64,000 nt of DNA, from positions 124,001 through 188,000 of the forward strand of contig NZ_FOJC01000002.1 of NCBI RefSeq assembly GCF_900109315.1, read 5' to 3'. Below the pieces are notes generated by a model that did not search any database, was not told the origin of the DNA, and saw only the letters and a program-made list of their open reading frames with translations. This DNA is from [Haemophilus] ducreyi. GTDB taxonomy: Bacteria > Pseudomonadota > Gammaproteobacteria > Enterobacterales > Pasteurellaceae. A program made the position numbers and the translations under genes. This document shows, piece by piece, positions 9,430 through 22,042 of the stretch. The number at the start of each line of letters is the position of its first letter. The stretch's first letter is position 1.

Positions 9430-10382
9430 TATAGACTCCGGATTTTAGGGTTGATAAATAAGTATAAAATATCTACCATAATATTGACTAAAACAAAGGT
9501 GAATGCGATGGTTAAAACTACGCCTTGCACTAAATGTAAATCATGATTGACAATGCCATTGAAAATTAATTTTCCCATACCTGGTAGATCAAAAATTTGT
9601 TCAATAACGACCGCTCCTCCAAGTAAATAACCAACCCGTAAACCTAATACTGTTACGGGGGTAATAAGTGCATTGCGTAATACATTATGCCGAATGACAG
9701 TTGCATAAGGCACGCCATTACCGATAGCGGTTCTTACATAATCTTTATCCATTTCTTCTACCATCGTAGTTCGTACGACACGAATCAATGAGGCACAAAC
9801 AGGTAAAGCTAAAGCAAGTGATGGCAGAATCATTGATCGGACGTATTCATGTGGATCTTCACTAAGCGGTACAAAACCACCTGAAGGTAGCCAATCAAGT
9901 GTTAAGGAAAAATATTGAATGAGTAAGATACCTAGCCAAAAAGAAGGCGTTGCAATGGCTGCGACAGAAATTAAGCGGATAATTTGATCAATCCAACGAT
10001 CACGATAAAGGGCAGCCAAAATACCGAGAGAAAAAGAGACGGTAGCGGCTAAAAATACGCCAATCAATGTCAGTTGTAAGGTGAGTGGAAATGCTTTTGC
10101 GATCATATCAATAATCGGCTGTTGTGGCGGTGTAGTTAGCCCAAAATCAAGTACCACTAGATTAGCTAAAAAACGAACATATTGCACAACCAAAGGATCA
10201 TTTAAGCCGTGTTGTTGTCGATAAATTTCTTTAGCGACTTCCGAAGCACTTTCTCCTAGCGCAACAGTGGCGGGATCACCGGGCGTGAATTGTAATACGA
10301 TAAATACAAGGGCGGTAACACCTAAGATCATTATGGGAAGAGCCATTAAACGCCGCCATAATAATCGGAGTATGATTTGCAT
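9429..10382 (-). CDS. Peptide/nickel-type ABC importer permease (DppB-like)
   Basis: Inner-membrane permease of 317 residues. It starts with the family N-terminus LWRRLMALPIMILGVTALVFIVLQFTPGDPA, has a six-helix core, and carries the ATPase-contact loop near DYVRTAIGNGVPYATVIRHNVLRNALITP, typical of DppB/NikB proteins. It ends with LYLFINPKIRSL, the usual family C-terminus. The stop overlaps the start of the fused permease-ATPase, so translation is coupled. It lies 218 bases downstream of the binding-protein gene, with a strong hairpin between them. Confidence 0.93.
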   Translation of the reverse strand: MQIILRLLWRRLMALPIMILGVTALVFIVLQFTPGDPATVALGESASEVAKEIYRQQHGLNDPLVVQYVRFLANLVVLDFGLTTPPQQPIIDMIAKAFPLTLQLTLIGVFLAATVSFSLGILAALYRDRWIDQIIRLISVAAIATPSFWLGILLIQYFSLTLDWLPSGGFVPLSEDPHEYVRSMILPSLALALPVCASLIRVVRTTMVEEMDKDYVRTAIGNGVPYATVIRHNVLRNALITPVTVLGLRVGYLLGGAVVIEQIFDLPGMGKLIFNGIVNHDLHLVQGVVLTIAFTFVLVNIMVDILYLFINPKIRSL

Positions 10383-10556
10383 TTTATTCTCCTTAAATGT
10401 AGAGATACTCCAAAAAATTCTATTTACTGCTATATCATATCATCATTATTACTATGTTGCTGATTGAAGAGGTGGCAATTGGATAGGGATTTAGGATGTA
10501 AAAGCGAATAATTAAATTCATTAAAATATAAAAATAGCGCAACTTTATCAACAAAA

Positions 10557-10583
10557 CGGTTAAATTTAGCCAAAATTTAACCG
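10557..10583 (-). terminator. Hairpin between binding-protein gene and permease gene
   Basis: Perfect 11-bp inverted repeat CGGTTAAATTT / AAATTTAACCG with a 5-base loop, just downstream of the binding-protein stop; on the minus strand it is followed by TTTTGTTG. It can act as a partial terminator or a 3' stabiliser that leaves more binding-protein mRNA than transporter mRNA, a common arrangement in importer operons. The partial role is inference. Confidence 0.6.
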
Positions 10584-10599
10584 CTTATTAGTTGTTCAC

Positions 10600-12213
<1,614 letters not shown>

Positions 12214-12427
12214 TCAGGGATTGTCTGAACTTGTAATATAGTTGCCACATTAAAATGAAGCGAATTTATCAAATTTTTATAATAAAATAGATTAATTCTG
12301 TCATAACGATTTATATTTTACCATAAAGTTAAGAATAGCAAATTTGTGATCTTTCTGACAGAAAACTTGCTTTGCAGATAAAGCGCTTTTCGGTATTATC
12401 TTTTTTATTTTTTAATTGGCAAATCAC

Positions 12428-13600
12428 GTGAGTCGTATCCTTCCACCTTTAAGCCTTTATATTCATATCCCTTGGTGTGTGCAAAAATGCCCATACTGTG
12501 ATTTTAATTCACATACACGGAAAGGAACCATTCCTGAAGCTGAATATATTCAACATTTATTAGCTGATTTATCGCAAGATTTAGTCACTTATAAAACGGC
12601 TATCGCAAATCGTAAAATTCATTCCATTTTTATTGGTGGAGGAACTCCTAGCCTTTTTTCAGCAGAAGCAATAGCTTACTTATTAGCAGAAATTAAGCAA
12701 CGGATTGCGTTTGCTCCACAAATTGAAATCACACTTGAAGCCAATCCCGGTACCGCAGAAGCAGAGCGTTTTATTTGTTATACCGAAGCAGGGATTAACC
12801 GTATTTCAATGGGGATTCAAAGTTTTGAAGAGGAAAAATTACGCAAGTTGGGGCGTATTCACGATGCTCATGAAGCTAAACAAGCGGTCTATTTTGCCAA
12901 AAATGCACTTATTTCGCCATCACGAACAGTAGGGTTACACAGTTTTAACCTTGATTTAATGCACGGGTTGCCAAACCAAACGCTTGAACAAGCATTAGCG
13001 GATTTAAATACGGCTATTTCGCTTAATCCACCGCATTTTTCTTGGTATCAATTGACTATTGAACCAAATACAATGTTCTATTATCGTCAGCCGACGTTAC
13101 CTGATGATGATGAACTATGGGCTATTTTTGAACAAGGCCATCAGTTATTGACTATGGCGGGTTATCAACAGTATGAAACTTCTGCTTATGCTAAGCAGGG
13201 ATTCCAATGCCAACATAATTTAAATTATTGGCGATTTGGTGATTATTTAGCCATTGGATGTGGTGCTCACGGGAAAATTTCTTACCCAAGCGGTGAAATT
13301 TATCGATTCAGTAAAACCAAACATCCTAAAGGCTATATGCGCGGTGATTATCGCGATAGCCAACAATCGATTCAACTTGATGATCGCCCCTTTGAGTTTT
13401 TTATGAACCGCTTTCGTTTACTTGAGCCAACACCAAAGCAAGAATTTGAGTGCTATACTGGATTAGATTGTGAAAGGGTAAGGCCAACGATTGATTGGGC
13501 ATTAAATAAACATTATATTTCAGAAACTAGAACAACTTGGCAAGTTACACAAAAAGGCAAACTGTTCTTAAACGAGCTATTAGCAGGCTTTTTGACATAA
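12428..13600 (+). CDS. hemW: Heme chaperone HemW, radical SAM family
   Basis: HemW is a radical-SAM-fold protein related to coproporphyrinogen dehydrogenase that binds and delivers heme; older annotations call it oxygen-independent coproporphyrinogen oxidase. The cluster motif is HIPWCVQKCPYCDFNSH near the N-terminus, with only the three cluster cysteines in CxxxCxxC spacing, followed by FIGGGTPS and GLPNQT segments. I favour GTG 12428 (MSRILPPLSLYIHIP, 390 residues); a TTG at 12416 adds four residues and cannot be excluded, and neither has a strong ribosome binding site. It is divergent from the ABC importer across a 238-base AT-rich gap. Confidence 0.94.
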   Translation: MSRILPPLSLYIHIPWCVQKCPYCDFNSHTRKGTIPEAEYIQHLLADLSQDLVTYKTAIANRKIHSIFIGGGTPSLFSAEAIAYLLAEIKQRIAFAPQIEITLEANPGTAEAERFICYTEAGINRISMGIQSFEEEKLRKLGRIHDAHEAKQAVYFAKNALISPSRTVGLHSFNLDLMHGLPNQTLEQALADLNTAISLNPPHFSWYQLTIEPNTMFYYRQPTLPDDDELWAIFEQGHQLLTMAGYQQYETSAYAKQGFQCQHNLNYWRFGDYLAIGCGAHGKISYPSGEIYRFSKTKHPKGYMRGDYRDSQQSIQLDDRPFEFFMNRFRLLEPTPKQEFECYTGLDCERVRPTIDWALNKHYISETRTTWQVTQKGKLFLNELLAGFLT

Positions 13601-13671
13601 CTTGAAAATTTTTGGGAAAAAATAACCGTTTGTAGTAGAATGTAAGCGGTCTTTTTTAGGGATTTTTAGCC

Positions 13672-14142
13672 ATGAATACACTTAAAGTGGGTGATACCGC
13701 GCCACAATTTACATTATTAGATCAAACTGAACAACCTGTTTCGTTAACGCAATTTACAGGTAAGAAAGTCTTAGTCTATTTCTATCCTAAAGCACTTACG
13801 CCAGGCTGTACGACTCAAGCATGCGGTTTACGTGATAGCAAAGCGGAATTAGATCAATTAAATGTAGTTGTGCTTGGCATTAGCCCAGATTTACCGAAAA
13901 AACTAGCGCAGTTTGTCACAAAAAAAGCGCTTAATTTTACATTATTGTCTGATCCTGAACATCAAGTCGCGGCCGATTTTGGGGTTTGGGGCGAGAAAAA
14001 ATTTATGGGTAGAACCTATGATGGTATTCATCGGATTAGCTTTTTAATTAATGAACAGGGTATAATCGAGGCCATATTTGATAAATTCAAGACCGCACAA
14101 CACCATCAAATAGTAATGGATTTTGTAAAAGGACTAAATTAA
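13672..14142 (+). CDS. bcp: Thiol peroxidase Bcp (peroxiredoxin)
   Basis: A thioredoxin-fold peroxiredoxin that reduces hydrogen peroxide and organic hydroperoxides in the cytoplasm. The peroxidatic Cys46 and resolving Cys51 are in [10 protein letters not shown], the five-residue spacing of the Bcp/PrxQ class; the N-terminal [13 protein letters not shown] is also typical. Length (156) is normal. It is preceded by a 71-base gap after hemW and its stop overlaps the gmhB start by one base (TAATG), so it is translationally coupled to gmhB. Confidence 0.96.
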   Translation: MNTLKVGDTAPQFTLLDQTEQPVSLTQFTGKKVLVYFYPKALTPGCTTQACGLRDSKAELDQLNVVVLGISPDLPKKLAQFVTKKALNFTLLSDPEHQVAADFGVWGEKKFMGRTYDGIHRISFLINEQGIIEAIFDKFKTAQHHQIVMDFVKGLN

Positions 14143-14690
14143 TGGGAAAAAAAGCGGTTTTTTTAGATCGTGATGGTACCTTGAATATTGATCATGGTTA
14201 TGTTCATCAAATTGATGATTTTCAATTTATTGAAGGCGTTGGTAAGGCATTAAAACAATTACAAGATAAAGGTTATTTGTTAGTGTTAGTCACTAATCAA
14301 TCTGGTATTGCGCGTGGTTATTTTAGTGAGCAACAATTTCAGCAATTAACAGAATGGATGGATTGGTCGTTAGATGAAGACTATGGGGTTGTGTTGGACG
14401 GTATTTATTATTGTCCACATTACCCAGAAGGTCAGGGCGAGTATCAGCAGAAATGTGATTGTCGTAAACCAAAAGCCGGTATGTTTCAGCAAGCGATTAA
14501 AGATTTAAACATTGATCCCGCTCAGTCTTATATGGTCGGCGATAAATTGGAAGATTTATTAGCTGCAGAAACCGCAGGCGTAAAAACGAAAGTCCTTGTG
14601 CGAACAGGTAAGACAATTACCGCAGAGGGTGAAAAAAAAGCAGATTTAGTACTAAATAGTTTGGTTGGTTTAGTACCTTACGTAAACTAA
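14142..14690 (+). CDS. gmhB: D-glycero-beta-D-manno-heptose-1,7-bisphosphate 7-phosphatase
   Basis: GmhB removes the C7 phosphate of heptose bisphosphate in the ADP-heptose pathway for lipopolysaccharide inner core. It is a HAD phosphatase with the nucleophile and acid/base aspartates Asp9 and Asp11 in [21 protein letters not shown] as motif II, a cysteine-rich zinc loop (CPHYPEG...[10 protein letters not shown]) and MVGDKLEDL as motif IV. The 182-residue length is typical. The ATG overlaps the bcp stop (TAATG). queF follows after 12 bases. Confidence 0.96.
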   Translation: MGKKAVFLDRDGTLNIDHGYVHQIDDFQFIEGVGKALKQLQDKGYLLVLVTNQSGIARGYFSEQQFQQLTEWMDWSLDEDYGVVLDGIYYCPHYPEGQGEYQQKCDCRKPKAGMFQQAIKDLNIDPAQSYMVGDKLEDLLAAETAGVKTKVLVRTGKTITAEGEKKADLVLNSLVGLVPYVN

Positions 14691-14702
14691 TAGGTAAAAT
14701 AT

Positions 14703-15542
14703 ATGAGTTACACTGATACAGTATTGTCATCTCTTAAATTAGGGCAAAAAACAGAATACACGGGGGAATACGATCCTATGTTATTACAAGCCGTACCACG
14801 TAAATTAAATCGTGATAATTTAGGGATCACAGAACAACAACCTTTTAACCAAGGCGCAGATGTTTGGACGTGTTATGAAGTTTCTTGGTTGAATTTAAAT
14901 GGTTTACCTCAAGTGGCTATTGCAGAAGTGGTCATTGATGCAAATAGCGAAAATTTGATTGAATCAAAAAGTTTTAAGCTTTACTTAAATAGTTTTAACC
15001 AAACTATATTTGAATCATTAGAGCAAGTTGAATATATCATTGAATCTGATTTAAGTCGCTGTGCTTGCGGGCTAGTTTGGGTAAAAATTCACAAATTATC
15101 TGAATATAAGAATGAAATTATTGCTGATTTCAGTGGTGAATGTATCGATGAACAAGATATCGAAATTGATAACTACCAATATTCAGCGCAATATTTAGAG
15201 CATTCAGCAGAAGGTGAAGAGGTTGAAGAAACACTTGTTAGCCATCTACTCAAGTCGAATTGTTTAATTACGTCACAACCTGATTGGGGCAGTGTGCAAA
15301 TCCATTATGTGGGTAAAAAAATCAATCGTGAAAAATTATTACGTTATTTAGTGTCATTCCGTGAGCATAATGAGTTCCATGAACAATGTGTTGAACGCAT
15401 TTTCACAGATTTAATGACGTTTGCTAAACCAGAAAAATTAATGGTGTATGCACGTTATACGCGCAGAGGTGGTTTAGAGATTAACCCGTTCCGTGCAAAT
15501 TTTGATGCAATGCCACAACATATAAGAATGGCTAGACAATAA
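14703..15542 (+). CDS. queF: NADPH-dependent 7-cyano-7-deazaguanine reductase
   Basis: QueF reduces preQ0 to preQ1 in queuosine synthesis for tRNA wobble modification. This is the long, bimodular form (279 residues) of proteobacteria. The active-site cysteine is Cys187 in [13 protein letters not shown], and the QueF NADPH/substrate residues are in the [14 protein letters not shown] region; the C-terminal [16 protein letters not shown] is diagnostic. It is the last gene of the bcp-gmhB-queF run and is followed by a strong terminator. Confidence 0.97.
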   Translation: MSYTDTVLSSLKLGQKTEYTGEYDPMLLQAVPRKLNRDNLGITEQQPFNQGADVWTCYEVSWLNLNGLPQVAIAEVVIDANSENLIESKSFKLYLNSFNQTIFESLEQVEYIIESDLSRCACGLVWVKIHKLSEYKNEIIADFSGECIDEQDIEIDNYQYSAQYLEHSAEGEEVEETLVSHLLKSNCLITSQPDWGSVQIHYVGKKINREKLLRYLVSFREHNEFHEQCVERIFTDLMTFAKPEKLMVYARYTRRGGLEINPFRANFDAMPQHIRMARQ

Positions 15543-15548
15543 TAGTAG

Positions 15549-15578
15549 ATCGCCCGTTTTCAAACGGGCGATTTTTTT
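15549..15578 (+). terminator. Rho-independent terminator after queF
   Basis: Stem ATCGCCCGT / ACGGGCGAT (9 bp, extendable through TTT/AAA) immediately after the queF stop, followed by a run of seven T. A classical strong intrinsic terminator. Confidence 0.92.
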
Positions 15579-15668
15579 ATGCGTTTAGCAAAGAAATCAG
15601 CATTTAATTTTACTGAAAGACATATTGGCAGGCATAAAGGTTTATAAGGATTAGGGCTGCCTTTTGAA

Positions 15669-16397
15669 TTATGATATCCGATGTTTTTCCACGGCAGTAA
15701 GCATTCCTCGTAATAAGTTTAATTCATTTTCTTCTAGTTTTGCTCGTTGGTATAAACGGCGTAATTTTAATATTACTGCATCATTCCGAATAAAGCCTAA
15801 TTCTTTATATAAGCGTTCTGTATGGTCGAAGAAATGTGCCATTGTTGCGGCAGTAGGATAGTTTTTCTCTTCAGTAAGCGGTTGGATTATCGGTTTTTTT
15901 TGCAGTTCCAACCAAGCCATTCGAATTTCATAACACGCTAATTGAACCGCCATTGCTAAATTTAAAGATTCATATTCAGGATTCGTTGGGACGTTTAAAT
16001 GATAATGGCATTTCAGTAATTCTTCATTCGTTAAGCCGATTCGTTCGCGTCCAAAAATTAAAGCAATTTTGTGTTGGTTGGTATTATTAATTATCAATTT
16101 GCCACATTCACGAGGTTCAACCAGTGTGCTTTGTAAGTGACGTAAACGTGCGCTTGTGCCGATAATAAGCTGGCAATCTGCTATTGCAGCGTCAAAAGTG
16201 TTAAAGATTTGGGCATTATCAAGAATGTTTTTAGCTCCTGCTGCGAGTGCAGTTGCCTGTTCATCTAGTGGGTTTTTAGGTCTAACTAAGCGTAAATTAG
16301 ACAATCCCATGGTCTTCATTGCCCTTGCGGCAGAGCCAATGTTGGCGGATAAGGAGGTTTCTACTAAGATAATTTGAATTTGATTTAAGCGGTCCAT
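15669..16397 (-). CDS. trmJ: tRNA (cytidine/uridine-2'-O-)-methyltransferase TrmJ
   Basis: TrmJ is a SPOUT-class SAM methyltransferase that 2'-O-methylates position 32 of several tRNAs. Recognisable segments are ILVETSLSANIGSAARAMKTMGL at the N-terminus (residues about 10-32), the knot motifs IALIFGRERIGLTNEEL and NPEYESLNLAMAVQLACYE, and a C-terminal helical extension. Length (242) is typical. It is transcribed alone and convergent with queF. In E. coli trmJ precedes iscR; here pntA lies upstream on the other strand. Confidence 0.95.
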   Translation of the reverse strand: MDRLNQIQIILVETSLSANIGSAARAMKTMGLSNLRLVRPKNPLDEQATALAAGAKNILDNAQIFNTFDAAIADCQLIIGTSARLRHLQSTLVEPRECGKLIINNTNQHKIALIFGRERIGLTNEELLKCHYHLNVPTNPEYESLNLAMAVQLACYEIRMAWLELQKKPIIQPLTEEKNYPTAATMAHFFDHTERLYKELGFIRNDAVILKLRRLYQRAKLEENELNLLRGMLTAVEKHRIS

Positions 16398-16636
16398 TTT
16401 TTATTTTTGTTAGGTTTCTTTGCTTGAAGATTCTAACAAATTTGTGGAGAACAAGGAATTTATAAATGAGTATCAAATAATTTATTTGAGAGGTATAATT
16501 TTTTACCTATTAAATCTATTTAGTGATACATTTACACGCATATTTATTTGTAATAAATAGCACATTCTAAGTAAGCTGAATGGCGAAATTGAGCTTATCT
16601 TTAAATTAATACTTATCCAACCATACAGGAGTTTTT

Positions 16637-18172
16637 ATGCTTATTGGTATACCAAAAGAGCTTTTAAACGGTGAAACTCGTGTGGCGGCAACGCCTAAGA
16701 CCGTTGAGCAAATTAAAAAACTTGGCTTTGATGTTATTGTAGAACGTGATGCTGGCTTTAAAGCGAGTTTTGAAGATGCAGCTTTTGTTAGTGCAGGTGC
16801 AAATATTGGCACACAAAAAAAAGTGTGGAAAGCTGATATTATTTTTAAAGTAAATGCGCCAACTGATGCTGAAATTGCATTAATGAACGAGGGCACAACA
16901 TTAGTCAGCTTTATTTGGCCCGCACAAAATGCAGAATTAATGCAAAAATTGACCACTAAGAAAATTAATGTATTAGCGATGGACACAGTCCCACGTATTT
17001 CTCGTGCTCAAGCGCTTGATGCGTTAAGCTCAATGGCAAATATTTCAGGTTACCGAGCAGTAATTGAAGCGGCAAATGTTTTTGGTAGCTTCTTTACAGG
17101 GCAAATTACTGCTGCCGGTAAAGTGCCACCCGCAAAAGTGTTAGTGATTGGTGCGGGTGTTGCGGGATTAGCTGCTATTGGTGCGGTAAATAGCCTTGGC
17201 GCAATTGTAAGAGCCTTTGATTCACGTCCAGAAGTAAAAGAACAAGTTAAATCAATGGGCGCTGAATTTTTAGCCATTGATTTTGAAGAAGAGGCTGGAT
17301 CAGGTGATGGTTATGCGAAGGTTATGTCGGAAGAATTTAACCGTCGTTCGATGGAGCTCTATGCTGAGCAAGCAAAAGACGTAGATATTATCATTACAAC
17401 TGCGGCTATTCCGGGTAAGCCCGCGCCACGTTTGATCACTAAAGAAATGGTAGATTCAATGAAGCCTGGTTCTGTTGTGGTCGATTTAGCCGCGGCAACC
17501 GGTGGTAATTGTGATTATACTAAAGCCGGAGAAGTGGTTATCACTGATAATCAAGTGAAAGTGATTGGTTATACTGATTTTCCTGCCCGTTTGCCGACAC
17601 AATCTTCTCAGCTTTATGGCACTAATTTAGTTAATTTATTAAAACTACTAACGCCGAATAAAGATGGTCAAATTGCGATTAATTTTGATGATGTTGTTGT
17701 GCGTGGAGTAACGGTTATTCGTGATGGTGAAGTGACTTGGCCCGCACCACCTATTCAAGTATCAGCACAACCACAAAAGCCAACAGTAACGCCGATTACG
17801 CCTAAAGTATATAAGCCTGCAAGGTCTGGCGTTAAATATAGTATTATCGGTGGCGTAATTGCACTATTTTTCTGGATAGCCTCTATTGCACCTGCTGCAT
17901 TTTTATCCCACTTTACGGTTTTCATGTTAGCGTGTGTAGTGGGTTATTATGTTGTTTGGAATGTAAGCCACGCGTTGCATACGCCATTAATGGCCGTTAC
18001 TAATGCTATTTCAGGCATTATTATTGTTGGTGCAGTGCTACAAATTGCACAGCCAACCGGTAACTTATTTATTGATTTGTTGGCATTTTGTGCAATTTTA
18101 GTCGCTAGTATCAATATTTTTGGTGGTTTTAAAGTGACTCAACGTATGTTGGCAATGTTTAGAAAAGGTTAA
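16637..18172 (+). CDS. pntA: Proton-translocating NAD(P) transhydrogenase, alpha subunit
   Basis: PntA is the NADH-binding subunit of the membrane transhydrogenase that couples hydride transfer from NADH to NADP+ with proton entry. It begins [20 protein letters not shown], has the alanine-dehydrogenase-like NAD domain with [17 protein letters not shown] (about residues 168-184), and ends with four membrane helices (about 405-500) separated from the soluble domain by a Pro-rich linker. Length (511) is normal. The start has CAGGAGTTTTT upstream. pntB follows after 12 bases, forming a two-gene operon. Confidence 0.97.
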   Translation: MLIGIPKELLNGETRVAATPKTVEQIKKLGFDVIVERDAGFKASFEDAAFVSAGANIGTQKKVWKADIIFKVNAPTDAEIALMNEGTTLVSFIWPAQNAELMQKLTTKKINVLAMDTVPRISRAQALDALSSMANISGYRAVIEAANVFGSFFTGQITAAGKVPPAKVLVIGAGVAGLAAIGAVNSLGAIVRAFDSRPEVKEQVKSMGAEFLAIDFEEEAGSGDGYAKVMSEEFNRRSMELYAEQAKDVDIIITTAAIPGKPAPRLITKEMVDSMKPGSVVVDLAAATGGNCDYTKAGEVVITDNQVKVIGYTDFPARLPTQSSQLYGTNLVNLLKLLTPNKDGQIAINFDDVVVRGVTVIRDGEVTWPAPPIQVSAQPQKPTVTPITPKVYKPARSGVKYSIIGGVIALFFWIASIAPAAFLSHFTVFMLACVVGYYVVWNVSHALHTPLMAVTNAISGIIIVGAVLQIAQPTGNLFIDLLAFCAILVASINIFGGFKVTQRMLAMFRKG

Positions 18173-18184
18173 GGAGAACGTTAA

Positions 18185-19633
18185 ATGTCTTTAGGATTTG
18201 TAACTGCGGCATATATTATTGCTGCTCTTCTTTTTATTATGAGCTTAGCAGGGCTTTCTAAGCATGAAACTGCTAAAGCAGGTTGTTGGTATGGCATTTC
18301 CGGAATGGCGATTGCCTTATTCGCAACAATTTTGGGTCCACAATCTTATGGCACTATTTGGATCCTCGTTGCTATGGCGATAGGGGGATATATTGGTATC
18401 CAGAAAGCCTTAAAAGTAGAAATGACAGCAATGCCAGAGTTAGTGGCAATTTTACATAGTTTTGTTGGTTTAGCGGCAGTATTAGTTGGCTTCAATAGTT
18501 ATGGTTTACATAATGATCCGTTAATACCGTCGAATTTAGATGCGGTAGCACGAGCTAATTTCATCGTAAAGCAACAAACCTTAGCTACTATTCATTATAT
18601 TGAGGTATTTTTAGGTATTTTCATTGGTGCGGTTACTTCTTCTGGCTCATTGATTGCATTTGGTAAATTAAGCGGTAATTTATTTGGATGTAAAGTATCC
18701 TCTGTTGCATTAAATTTACCTAATAAACACAAGCTCAATTTAGCAGCATTAATTATTTCCGGCTTATTAATGATGGTGTTTTTGAATAACCCGCTAAATA
18801 TTTTCCCAGTGTTAATTATGACGATTATTGCACTTGCGCTTGGTTGGCATTTAGTTGCATCGATTGGTGGAGCGGATATGCCTGTTGTTGTTTCTATGTT
18901 GAATTCATATTCAGGATGGGCAGCTGCGGCGGCAGGTTTTATGTTAAGTAATGATTTGCTTATCGTAACTGGTGCGTTAGTTGGTTCATCTGGTGCAATT
19001 CTTTCTTATATTATGTGTAAGGCGATGAATCGTTCATTTATTAGTGTTATTGCCGGTGGTTTTGGGAATGAAATGAAAGCTGATTCAGCAGCAGAACAAG
19101 CACAAGGCGAACACCGTGAAACAACGGTAGACGATGTGGCAGAAATGTTGAAAAACGCACATTCTGTGATTATCACTCCCGGTTATGGAATGGCGGTTGC
19201 GCAGGCCCAGTATCCGGTCGCGGAAATCACCGCTAAATTACGTGAAAAAGGCATTAATGTTCGTTTTGGTATTCATCCAGTCGCGGGGCGATTACCAGGT
19301 CATATGAATGTATTGTTGGCGGAAGCGAAAGTGCCTTATGATATTGTTTTAGAAATGGATGAAATCAATGATGATTTTGAAAATACAGATGTTGTGTTGG
19401 TCATTGGTGCTAATGATACAGTGAACCCAGCTGCGTTAGATGATCCATCAAGCCCAATCGCAGGAATGCCTGTGCTAGAAGTTTGGAAAGCCCAAAATGT
19501 TGTGGTATTTAAACGTTCTATGGCAGTGGGTTATGCTGGAGTACAAAATCCATTATTCTTTAAGGAAAATACCCAAATGTTATTTGGTGATGCTAAAGAA
19601 CGTGTAGATGATATTTTACGAGCATTAAATTAG
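18185..19633 (+). CDS. pntB: Proton-translocating NAD(P) transhydrogenase, beta subunit
   Basis: PntB carries most of the proton channel and the NADP(H)-binding domain of transhydrogenase. The first about 270 residues contain around nine membrane helices. After a charged hinge ([20 protein letters not shown]) comes the soluble NADP domain with [36 protein letters not shown] and [14 protein letters not shown]. Length (482) is normal. The AAGGAGA ribosome binding site lies 7 bases upstream of the ATG. It ends at a bidirectional terminator shared with the convergent dcd gene. Confidence 0.97.
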   Translation: MSLGFVTAAYIIAALLFIMSLAGLSKHETAKAGCWYGISGMAIALFATILGPQSYGTIWILVAMAIGGYIGIQKALKVEMTAMPELVAILHSFVGLAAVLVGFNSYGLHNDPLIPSNLDAVARANFIVKQQTLATIHYIEVFLGIFIGAVTSSGSLIAFGKLSGNLFGCKVSSVALNLPNKHKLNLAALIISGLLMMVFLNNPLNIFPVLIMTIIALALGWHLVASIGGADMPVVVSMLNSYSGWAAAAAGFMLSNDLLIVTGALVGSSGAILSYIMCKAMNRSFISVIAGGFGNEMKADSAAEQAQGEHRETTVDDVAEMLKNAHSVIITPGYGMAVAQAQYPVAEITAKLREKGINVRFGIHPVAGRLPGHMNVLLAEAKVPYDIVLEMDEINDDFENTDVVLVIGANDTVNPAALDDPSSPIAGMPVLEVWKAQNVVVFKRSMAVGYAGVQNPLFFKENTQMLFGDAKERVDDILRALN

Positions 19634-19710
19634 CATTATTAATGAGTAAAGCGGTCTGATTATTGAAATATGATGTAAATCAAGTAGATAATTAGATCGC
19701 CTATGAATGA

Positions 19711-19735
19711 AAAAAGCCTTAATTTAAGGCTTTTT
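19711..19735. terminator. Bidirectional terminator between pntB and dcd
   Basis: Near-perfect 12-bp inverted repeat AAAAAGCCTTAA / TTAAGGCTTTTT between two convergent genes, with A and T tracts on both sides, so it can terminate transcription from either strand. Confidence 0.9.
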
Positions 19736-19755
19736 ATGTTGATTAACGGAAAGAT

Positions 19756-20340
19756 TTATTTATCTTCATTGATACGACTTGAAATCGCACTTTGTTGATT
19801 TTTATATTTTGCATCTTTACGCGCGTTATAAGGCTTAGCTGCAGATCCACTCAATACTTCAAAGCTTAATGCACCAATCACCATATTAGGACGCAGGGCT
19901 AATGGTAGTTTACCGGCGTTAAAGAATTCTAATACAATTTTGCCGTGCCAACCTGGATCAATGCGATGAGCGGTAACATGTACCATTAATCCTAGGCGAG
20001 CCAATGAAGAACGTCCATCTAGCCAACCAACAATATTATCCGGTAATTTCACTGACTCTAGGGTAGTGGCCAAGGCTAACTCACCTGGATGAAGGAAAAA
20101 AGCTTCACCTTCTGCTAAAATAATTTCATCACTCATGATTTTTTCAAGTTGTGCGCTGACTTGTTCACGAGGTCCACTTAAATCAATATAAGGTGTGGCG
20201 TGCTCACGAAAAACACGGAATGAATTTCCTAGTCGCACATCAACGGTCGCACCAAAAATTTTATCATTAGTTGGGCGAGGGCTAATGTTAATGAGATCTT
20301 GATCTAAATAATGCTCAATATCGGTATCACATAGACGCAT
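19756..20340 (-). CDS. dcd: dCTP deaminase
   Basis: Dcd deaminates dCTP to dUTP, feeding dTMP synthesis. The 194-residue protein begins [17 protein letters not shown] and contains the family segments [50 protein letters not shown] (active-site region, about residues 107-140) and the C-terminal [15 protein letters not shown]. It lies 8 bases downstream of udk on the minus strand, so the two nucleotide-metabolism genes are probably cotranscribed. Confidence 0.97.
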   Translation of the reverse strand: MRLCDTDIEHYLDQDLINISPRPTNDKIFGATVDVRLGNSFRVFREHATPYIDLSGPREQVSAQLEKIMSDEIILAEGEAFFLHPGELALATTLESVKLPDNIVGWLDGRSSLARLGLMVHVTAHRIDPGWHGKIVLEFFNAGKLPLALRPNMVIGALSFEVLSGSAAKPYNARKDAKYKNQQSAISSRINEDK

Positions 20341-20348
20341 AATGTATC

Positions 20349-21002
20349 CTATTTTTTTGATAATAATTGTTTGATTTGGGCTTTTAATATATCGATCGCA
20401 ATTCGGTTTTTACCGCCTTTGGGTATAATGATATCGGCATATTGTTTAGATGGCTCAATAAATTCTAAAAACATTGGGCGGACAGTTTTTCGGTATTGCG
20501 ATATGACCGAATCCATTGAACGACCACGTTCAATTAAATCACGCTGTAAACGGCGAATGGAACAAATATCTAATGGCGCGTCAACAAAGATTGAAACATT
20601 AATTTCATTGCGGATTGTTTCATGCATTAACAATAAAATGCCTTCTAAAATAATAATTTTTTTTGGTTCAAAATGCTTACTAGATGTTTTTCGATTGTGC
20701 TTAGCATAATCATATTCAGGAATTTGAATGGGCTTTCCTTGTTTTAGTTGGCGAAGGTGTTCAACTAATAGATAGTGATCCATTGAATCGGGATGATCGT
20801 AATTCGTTTGCTCACGTTCATCCATCGTTAAATGCGTTTGATCTTTATAATAAGCATCTTCAGAAATAATATCGATATCATTGGAATCTAATTCTTCTTT
20901 CAGTTCTTTATAAATGGTAGAAGCAATAAGGCTTTTACCTGAAGCAGAAGCACCTACAATAGCAATAACGATACAAGCTTGATTTTCAATGGTCTCTGGC
21001 AT
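20349..21002 (-). CDS. udk: Uridine/cytidine kinase
   Basis: Udk phosphorylates uridine and cytidine with GTP/ATP for pyrimidine salvage. P-loop [14 protein letters not shown] (about residues 14-27), the base-binding region [14 protein letters not shown] and Walker-like [12 protein letters not shown] are all present, with the lid segment [18 protein letters not shown]. The 217-residue length matches the family. Upstream gene of the udk-dcd pair; the 196-base gap before gpmA holds the gpmA terminator and presumably the udk promoter. Confidence 0.96.
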   Translation of the reverse strand: MPETIENQACIVIAIVGASASGKSLIASTIYKELKEELDSNDIDIISEDAYYKDQTHLTMDEREQTNYDHPDSMDHYLLVEHLRQLKQGKPIQIPEYDYAKHNRKTSSKHFEPKKIIILEGILLLMHETIRNEINVSIFVDAPLDICSIRRLQRDLIERGRSMDSVISQYRKTVRPMFLEFIEPSKQYADIIIPKGGKNRIAIDILKAQIKQLLSKK

Positions 21003-21151
21003 AGAAGTTCCTAGTGTCAGCGTATAAATGAGTGAAAAAATAGCCTATCATACCGTATTTTTGTAAGTTTTTAGCTATAATTGACCGCTAATTTAGCATA
21101 CAGAAAACTAATAGTGGCAATCCTAGTAATTTTCCATTGGGTTTATAAAAT

Positions 21152-21186
21152 AAAAAACGTCCAAATTATTTGTCTGAACGTTTTTT
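21152..21186 (-). terminator. Terminator downstream of gpmA
   Basis: AAAAAACGT / ACGTTTTTT inverted repeat flanking a smaller CAAAT / ATTTG stem. On the minus strand it lies 13 bases after the gpmA stop and ends in a T run, as expected for an intrinsic terminator; the inner part is imperfect. Confidence 0.75.
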
Positions 21187-21198
21187 ATTTAGATTGAA

Positions 21199-21882
21199 TT
21201 ATAAATAGAATTTTTCAATGAAATTTAATTTGCTGTCTAGTTTTAAGACTAATGGTTGACCTGTTGGAATCTCAAAGTACATAATTTCAGCATCAGAAAT
21301 CCCGATAATATGTTTGGCAAGTGCGCGTAATGAATTACCGTGGGCCGTTACTAAAACGCGTTTGCCAGATAATAATGCGGGGGCAATTTGATCTTCCCAA
21401 AATGGCAGAACACGTTCTAAAGTGACTTTTAAATTCTCACCATTCGGCACAACTTCTTTGGGTAGGTGCGCATAACGGCGATCATTATGGGCTGAATTTG
21501 GATCTGATGGTGCTAATAGTGGTGGTAGGGTATCATAAGAACGGCGCCAAATATGTACTTGTTCATCTCCATATTTTTCTGCCGTGGCTTTTTTATCTAA
21601 GCCTTGTAATTCACCATAATGACGTTCATTTAAACGCCAATGTTTCACCTGTGGAATCCATAATTGATTAGATTCTTCTAATACAATATTACACGTTTTG
21701 ATTGCACGAGTCAGTACGGAAGTGAATGCGATATCAAATTCATATCCTGCAGCTAATAGTTTTTGCCCTGCTGCTTTTGCTTCTTCAACGCCACGGTCGG
21801 TTAGATTTACATCGCGCCAACCAGTAAATAAGTTTTTCGCATTCCATTCACTCAATCCGTGACGAATAAATACTAATTCCAT
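21199..21882 (-). CDS. gpmA: 2,3-bisphosphoglycerate-dependent phosphoglycerate mutase
   Basis: GpmA interconverts 3- and 2-phosphoglycerate in glycolysis. The phosphohistidine is His8 in [19 protein letters not shown], and the second histidine lies in [18 protein letters not shown] use ATG 21882 (227 residues) because AAAGGAG sits 5 bases upstream; an in-frame GTG two codons earlier lies too close to that site. It is a monocistronic gene with its own terminator, divergent from envC. Confidence 0.97.
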   Translation of the reverse strand: MELVFIRHGLSEWNAKNLFTGWRDVNLTDRGVEEAKAAGQKLLAAGYEFDIAFTSVLTRAIKTCNIVLEESNQLWIPQVKHWRLNERHYGELQGLDKKATAEKYGDEQVHIWRRSYDTLPPLLAPSDPNSAHNDRRYAHLPKEVVPNGENLKVTLERVLPFWEDQIAPALLSGKRVLVTAHGNSLRALAKHIIGISDAEIMYFEIPTGQPLVLKLDSKLNFIEKFYL

Positions 21883-22042
21883 AAACACTCCTTTGTGTTA
21901 ATATTGATTTTAAAATGGTATATTTATAACAAAAATCAATATACTTTGAAATAGTTATATTATTTCTTTTTATAAAAGCAACAGAAAAGCTGATTTTCCT
22001 CAAAGATTTGATTAAAATAGCAATTTTAATAATAGTTTATGG

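Noticed and set aside
16606-16986. 126-codon minus-strand ORF over pntA start
   Set aside because: Antisense to the conserved PntA N-terminus and its promoter; no support as a gene.
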